Positions 60,363-64,000 of a stretch of DNA of 64,000 nt are shown piece after piece (position 1 is the stretch's first letter; every line of letters begins with the position of its first letter). The translations under genes and the position numbers were made by a program. Location of the stretch: positions 627,577 through 691,576 of the forward strand of contig NZ_CSTD01000002.1 in NCBI RefSeq assembly GCF_001053185.1, in the 5' to 3' direction. The notes under the pieces were generated by a model, which was given only the letters and a program-made list of their open reading frames with translations, was not told the origin of the DNA and did not search any database. This DNA comes from Mycobacterium bohemicum DSM 44277 (GTDB lineage Bacteria; Actinomycetota; Actinomycetes; Mycobacteriales; Mycobacteriaceae).

Positions 60363-61163
60363 TCAGACCCGGCCGGCCACGTCGATGGCGCCGATGACGT
60401 CGTCCAGCGCGCCGAGATCGCCGCCGAGTTCCGCGGCGACGCGGCGGACGACCGCAACGTCCTTGCCCACGAAGTCGCCGGTCGTCTCGATGAACGACTC
60501 GACCGACTCCCGGGCCGCCACCAGGTGAAGGACACGGCTCGTCGCGCTGCCGTGCGGCAGCGCGGCCAGCAGCGCCGACTCCGGCACGCCCAGCCGCTTG
60601 CCCAGCCGGACGGCCTCCGCGAGCAACCCGAGCTGACCCGCGAACAGGGCGTTGTTCACGAGCTTCACCTTCAGCCCAACCCCGCGCGGCCCGACGTGCA
60701 GCACCGGATCGCCATAGCAACTCAGCACCGGCCGCACGCGCGCCACCGCGTCGTCGGAACCGCCCACGAACAGCGTCAGCGTCCCGGCCGCAACGTCGTG
60801 CGGGCCCCCGCTGACGGCGGCGTCGACGACGTCGATCCCGTCGGCGCGCGCCGCGATGGCATCGATGGTCGCCGGGCTCGCCGTGGTGTGCACCACCAGC
60901 GCCGAACCGGGCGGCATGCAACCCGGCAACTCACCGCCGAGGCATACCTGCCGCACCTGGTCGTCGGTGAAGACGCAGACGATCACGATGCCGGCCTGGC
61001 TGCCGGCCTCGTCGACCTGGGCGACCGGAATTGCGCCCAGTTGCGCCAGCTGGCCCCGCTTTTCGGCGGTCCGGCCAACGGCGCGAACCTCGTGCCCGGC
61101 CGCGAGCAGCCGGCTCACCATCGGCCGTCCCATTCGCCCCGCGCCGACGAAGCCGATTTTCAC
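60363..61163 (-). CDS. 3-hydroxyisobutyrate dehydrogenase family oxidoreductase
   Basis: 266 residues. Rossmann motif GFVGAGRMGRPMV, the substrate motif DAAVSGGPHDVAAGTLTLFVGG, and the catalytic lysine in GPRGVGLKVKLVNN. It oxidises a beta-hydroxy acid with NAD. The tail QTSRQ-type helix includes FIETTGDFVGKDVAVVRRVAAELG. Directly downstream of a paralogue. Confidence 0.92.
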   Translation of the reverse strand: MKIGFVGAGRMGRPMVSRLLAAGHEVRAVGRTAEKRGQLAQLGAIPVAQVDEAGSQAGIVIVCVFTDDQVRQVCLGGELPGCMPPGSALVVHTTASPATIDAIAARADGIDVVDAAVSGGPHDVAAGTLTLFVGGSDDAVARVRPVLSCYGDPVLHVGPRGVGLKVKLVNNALFAGQLGLLAEAVRLGKRLGVPESALLAALPHGSATSRVLHLVAARESVESFIETTGDFVGKDVAVVRRVAAELGGDLGALDDVIGAIDVAGRV

Positions 61164-61170
61164 GGCGCCG

Positions 61171-61986
61171 TCATCGGGGGTTGCCCATCAACGCCAGCGT
61201 GGCATCGGCCGCATCGAGCACCGCACCGGCGCTGGCCCCCGCCCGCTCGGCGAGGTCGACGACGAGCCGGACGTCCTTCTGCAGGAGTCCACCGGCGACG
61301 TCGGCGAGTCGCTCCAGACCGCCAATGCCGCCGATCACGTTGAGCGCAAAGCTGTTTCCGCTGCTGCGGCCGACGACTTCGGCCAGGCGCTCGGGGTCGA
61401 CGCCGAGCGCGGCGGCCAGCGAAAGGGCCGTGGCGGCGGTGCCCAGGTTGGCGGTGAACAGCAAGTTGTTGAGCAGCTTGGTCGTCTGGCCGGAACCCAG
61501 CTCGCCGAGGTGAACGACCGGGTCTGCGTACGTTTCGAAGACGGGACGGCAGCGGTCGACCACATCGGCGTCACCACCGGCCATCAGCAGCAGCCGGCCC
61601 TCCGCGGCGGCCGGGCCGCCACCGCTGACCGGCGCGTCGATCACCGAAACTCCCTGCGGCTCGGCCCTCTTCGCGAGGCTTCGGCAGGTGCCGGGGTGCA
61701 CCGTGCTGTGGATGGCGATGACGCTGCCGGGGTGCATCGCGGCCAGCACGCCGCCCTCGCCGCGGGTGATCTCCTCGACGTCGGCGTCGCCGACGACGCA
61801 GAGGCAGACCAGGTCGCTGGCCGCGGCCAGTTCGGCCGGCGACCCGGCGTGCTGCGCGGGCGTGTCGGCGAACTGCTCGAGGGTGGCGGGCCTGCGCGCC
61901 CACAGGGTGGTCGGGTAGCCGCCCTCGATGATCCGCCGGGCCATCGGAGCGCCCTGGCTGCCCAATCCGATGAAGCCGACCTTCAT
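61171..61986 (-). CDS. 3-hydroxyisobutyrate dehydrogenase family oxidoreductase (paralogue)
   Basis: 271 residues from ATG 61986. GFIGLGSQGAPMA, DAPVSGGGPAAAEGRLLLMAGG and GSGQTTKLLNN (catalytic Lys) are intact. Roughly one-third identical in pattern to its neighbour, so an old tandem duplication with divergent substrate preference is likely. Seven bases separate the pair; its start overlaps the hydrolase stop by four bases. The open frame upstream of 61986 is a shadow of the hydrolase. Confidence 0.92.
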   Translation of the reverse strand: MKVGFIGLGSQGAPMARRIIEGGYPTTLWARRPATLEQFADTPAQHAGSPAELAAASDLVCLCVVGDADVEEITRGEGGVLAAMHPGSVIAIHSTVHPGTCRSLAKRAEPQGVSVIDAPVSGGGPAAAEGRLLLMAGGDADVVDRCRPVFETYADPVVHLGELGSGQTTKLLNNLLFTANLGTAATALSLAAALGVDPERLAEVVGRSSGNSFALNVIGGIGGLERLADVAGGLLQKDVRLVVDLAERAGASAGAVLDAADATLALMGNPR

Positions 61987-62912
61987 CGGGCGCCTTCGGC
62001 GTCGGGCTCGGAAGAACGTGAGGCTGGCTGCACGCTCGAGCCTGCGGCCGCGGCCACGCACTCGTCCACGAACGACAACACGTTCGCGTGGTAGTCGGCT
62101 GCGGTGTAACCGAGGCTCATGTTGTGTCCCGCGTCGGGCTGCCTGTGCACGGCGAACCGCGGCGTTCCGGAGAACAGCGCGGCGATGTCGGCCATCGCCG
62201 AATCGTCGTTCTGCCAGACCTTCTCGTGCTCGGCGATGCTGAAGTGCACCGGGACGCGCACCGCGGGCGCCAGCGCCGGGAAGTCTTGGCGGGCCCAGTC
62301 CGACACCATCTGGTCTTCGTAGGCCGGGGCCGTGGGGGAAACCGTGGCGCCGCCCAGCACCTCGGGCGGATACAGCTCCTCGGGCTGCCACAGCAGGTCG
62401 CGCAGCCCCGCGGGTCGGCGTTCCCGGGTGGCCACTTTGAGGATCTCCCGGGCCGCGCTGTGGTAGCGCCGTCCGGTGCCCGCCAATTCGATGCCCAGCA
62501 GATCGGCGCCGCGCTCGTCGGCGCCCATCCGCATCGCCAGCTCGCACCCGCCCGAATGGGCCATGACGAACAGCCCGGCGCCGCGTGGCCGGTCACCGAG
62601 AATGCGGTCGACCGTGCCGTAGGCGAGGTCGACCCGTTGCTCGGGCCGGGCCATGGCCTCCGGGTACGGGCCGGAGCTGCCGTAGCCGGGGCGGTCGATG
62701 GCCACCACCGTGAACCCGGCCGCCGCGCCGGTCCGCAGGAGCGACAGCGACGGGTGGCCGGGGCAGTCGAAATACGTTGCGGTGGTGCCCCCGCCGTGAA
62801 TTGCCACGATGACGGCCCGGGGCGCTTCGGTGTCCGTGGGCTCGGCGACCAGTGCGGACATCGGCACGCCGCCGGCGATCACCAGCCGGGGGCGGACCGC
62901 CGGGGCGTTCAT
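61983..62912 (-). CDS. Alpha/beta hydrolase
   Basis: 309 residues from ATG 62912. VIVAIHGGGTTATYF (oxyanion), DRPGYGSSGPYP, nucleophile in FVMAHSGGCELAM (Ala replaces the first Gly of GxSxG), and QPDAGHNMSLGY with the catalytic His. Probably an esterase or CoA-thioesterase-like enzyme for a polar acyl chain. Start overlaps the thiolase-like stop by four bases. Confidence 0.87.
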   Translation of the reverse strand: MNAPAVRPRLVIAGGVPMSALVAEPTDTEAPRAVIVAIHGGGTTATYFDCPGHPSLSLLRTGAAAGFTVVAIDRPGYGSSGPYPEAMARPEQRVDLAYGTVDRILGDRPRGAGLFVMAHSGGCELAMRMGADERGADLLGIELAGTGRRYHSAAREILKVATRERRPAGLRDLLWQPEELYPPEVLGGATVSPTAPAYEDQMVSDWARQDFPALAPAVRVPVHFSIAEHEKVWQNDDSAMADIAALFSGTPRFAVHRQPDAGHNMSLGYTAADYHANVLSFVDECVAAAAGSSVQPASRSSEPDAEGAR

Positions 62913-64000
62913 GCGTCGGACCGCAGCAGCAGCACGCCGCTGGGGGTCAGGCCCCCGCTGCTCACCACGCCGACGCGGGCGTCGGCGACCTGCCGATCGC
63001 CGGCCTCGCCGCGCAGCTGGGTGATCGCTTCGTGCAACAGGCCCATGCCGTGGGTGCGCCCGTGGGAGAGCTGACCGCCGTGGGTGTTGAGCGGCAACAG
63101 GCCGTCGCGGGCGATGTTCTTGCCGCCGTCCAAAAAGTCCCTGGCGCCGCCGATTTCGCAGAAGCCCAGCGCCTCGATCCAGGACAGGCAGTTCATCGTG
63201 AAGCCGTCGTAGAGCTCGGCGACATCGACGTCGGCGGGTCGCAGCGAGGTGCGGGTCCACACGTGCGCGGCCTGGCCCAGCACCTGCGGCTCGTGGGTCA
63301 ACGTGCTTTGATCCCAGTCGATCCGCTCGATGATCTGGGTTCCCACCGCCTCCACCAACACCGGCGGCTTGGGCATGTCGCGGGCCGCATCAACGGCCGA
63401 GACGATCACCGCGACGGAGGCGTCGCAGGGCACGTCGCAGTCGTAGAGGCCGAACGGTGTCGTGATGGGCCGCGCGTTCAGGTAGTCGTCCATCGTCATC
63501 GGCGACCGGTACACCGCAGTGGGATTGAGTTCGGCGTTGGCCCGCTGGTTCAGCGCGATCCAGCCCAGCGTCTCTTTCGTCGTGCCGTAACGGTGGAAAT
63601 GCCGCTGGGCGTTCATCGCCAGGGTGTGCGCCGCCGACGTCGCACCGAACGGGAACATCCACCCGGCAGGACGACCCATCGAGCCGCCGATCTTGCCCTG
63701 CTTCATCAGCTCGTTGTGCGTGGCCTCCCACAGCGTCCGGAAGCACAGCACGTGGCGGGCCAGCCCGGTGGCGACGGCGAGCATCGCGGCGATCACCGAT
63801 CCGCCGGGGCCGAACGTTTCGATCCCGCCGTTGTGCCAGGTGGGGCGGATTCCCAGCGCGGCCTCCAGCGCGGTCACCCCGCCCTCGCCGAACCCGCCGA
63901 GGTTGCCGCCCCCGGGATAGGTTGACAGGCCGTCGATGTCGGCGAACGTCAGCCCGGCGTCGGCGATCGCGGCCTCGCAGGCCTGCACGGTCAGCGCCAG
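62909..64000 (-). CDS. Thiolase-like lipid-transfer protein (SCP-x/Ltp), N-terminus outside window
   Basis: 364 residues visible; the frame is open to the window edge. VAELYDGFTMNCLSWIEALGFCE and NTHGGQLSHGRTHGMGLLHEAI are signatures of the SCP-x/Ltp thiolase-like group, which in mycobacteria includes the side-chain aldol lyases Ltp2 that need a DUF35 partner. The classical nucleophilic cysteine is not where active thiolases have it, so C-C lyase rather than thiolysis is likely. A DUF35 gene, if any, would lie beyond 64000. Confidence 0.88.
   Translation of the reverse strand: MALTVQACEAAIADAGLTFADIDGLSTYPGGGNLGGFGEGGVTALEAALGIRPTWHNGGIETFGPGGSVIAAMLAVATGLARHVLCFRTLWEATHNELMKQGKIGGSMGRPAGWMFPFGATSAAHTLAMNAQRHFHRYGTTKETLGWIALNQRANAELNPTAVYRSPMTMDDYLNARPITTPFGLYDCDVPCDASVAVIVSAVDAARDMPKPPVLVEAVGTQIIERIDWDQSTLTHEPQVLGQAAHVWTRTSLRPADVDVAELYDGFTMNCLSWIEALGFCEIGGARDFLDGGKNIARDGLLPLNTHGGQLSHGRTHGMGLLHEAITQLRGEAGDRQVADARVGVVSSGGLTPSGVLLLRSDA

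Overview
The window is high-GC (about two thirds GC by eye) actinobacterial DNA. Its gene content points to a mycobacterium: several F420/flavin luciferase-like oxidoreductases, paired FadE-type acyl-CoA dehydrogenases, three P450s each with a small 3Fe-4S-type ferredoxin, a mycofactocin-type SDR, KstD-like flavoproteins and an EphG-like epoxide hydrolase. The species cannot be fixed from the sequence alone. No rRNA, tRNA, CRISPR array, insertion sequence or phage gene was seen. Nearly everything is lipid, terpenoid, steroid or aromatic catabolism and its regulation.

Layout. 1-2659: end of a B12-dependent acyl-CoA mutase large subunit, its separate B12 subunit, an LLM oxidoreductase and a CoA transferase. 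2699-5577: LysR regulator divergent from an NAD-dependent epimerase-like protein and an LLM enzyme. 5624-6272 (minus) and 6432-10624 (plus): a [2Fe-2S] ferredoxin and a dimeric-barrel protein divergent from an acyl-CoA ligase, a FadE pair and a crotonase with an unusual His/Asp pair. 10627-13705: alpha/beta hydrolase divergent from a thiolase and a MeaB-type chaperone. 13904-17256: degenerate E1-alpha-like protein, NarL-type regulator with its divergent histidine kinase, and an epoxide hydrolase. 17253-18371: diguanylate cyclase.

18537-30205 is a ring-degradation island. An IclR regulator and a KstD-like flavoprotein face an operon that encodes a meta-cleavage hydrolase, MhpA-like hydroxylase, MhpB extradiol dioxygenase, a second KstD-like flavoprotein, an LLM enzyme, an SDR, a cyclase-family hydrolase and an alpha/beta hydrolase. 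The order suggests aromatisation of an alicyclic ring, ortho-hydroxylation, extradiol cleavage and C-C hydrolysis. 30440-41362: SDR, TetR, ferredoxin-P450, amidohydrolase, two M24 proteins (one without metal ligands), crotonase, tandem CaiB fusion and SDR. 41356-43925 (minus): two SDRs and a TetR regulator. 44100-51501: a FadE (plus), then a minus-strand Rieske oxygenase/amidohydrolase/FadE-pair operon. 51925-58813 (plus): amidohydrolase, FadE, thiolase, TetR, P450, ferredoxin. 58841-64000 (minus): ferredoxin, P450, two HIBADH-type dehydrogenases, a hydrolase and a truncated lipid-transfer thiolase.

The most unusual signal is regulatory. Seven intergenic sites spread over about 50 kb share a three-half-site motif, roughly TTCTC-N7(or N5)-GAGAA-N5-TTCTC, with one perfect 15-bp palindrome occurring twice. 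They lie in front of nearly all the FadE, thiolase, ligase and Rieske operons and one P450 operon. This suggests one dispersed regulon, perhaps controlled by the TetR protein at 43209-43925. Separate, different palindromes mark other local regulators (LysR, IclR and two further TetR proteins).
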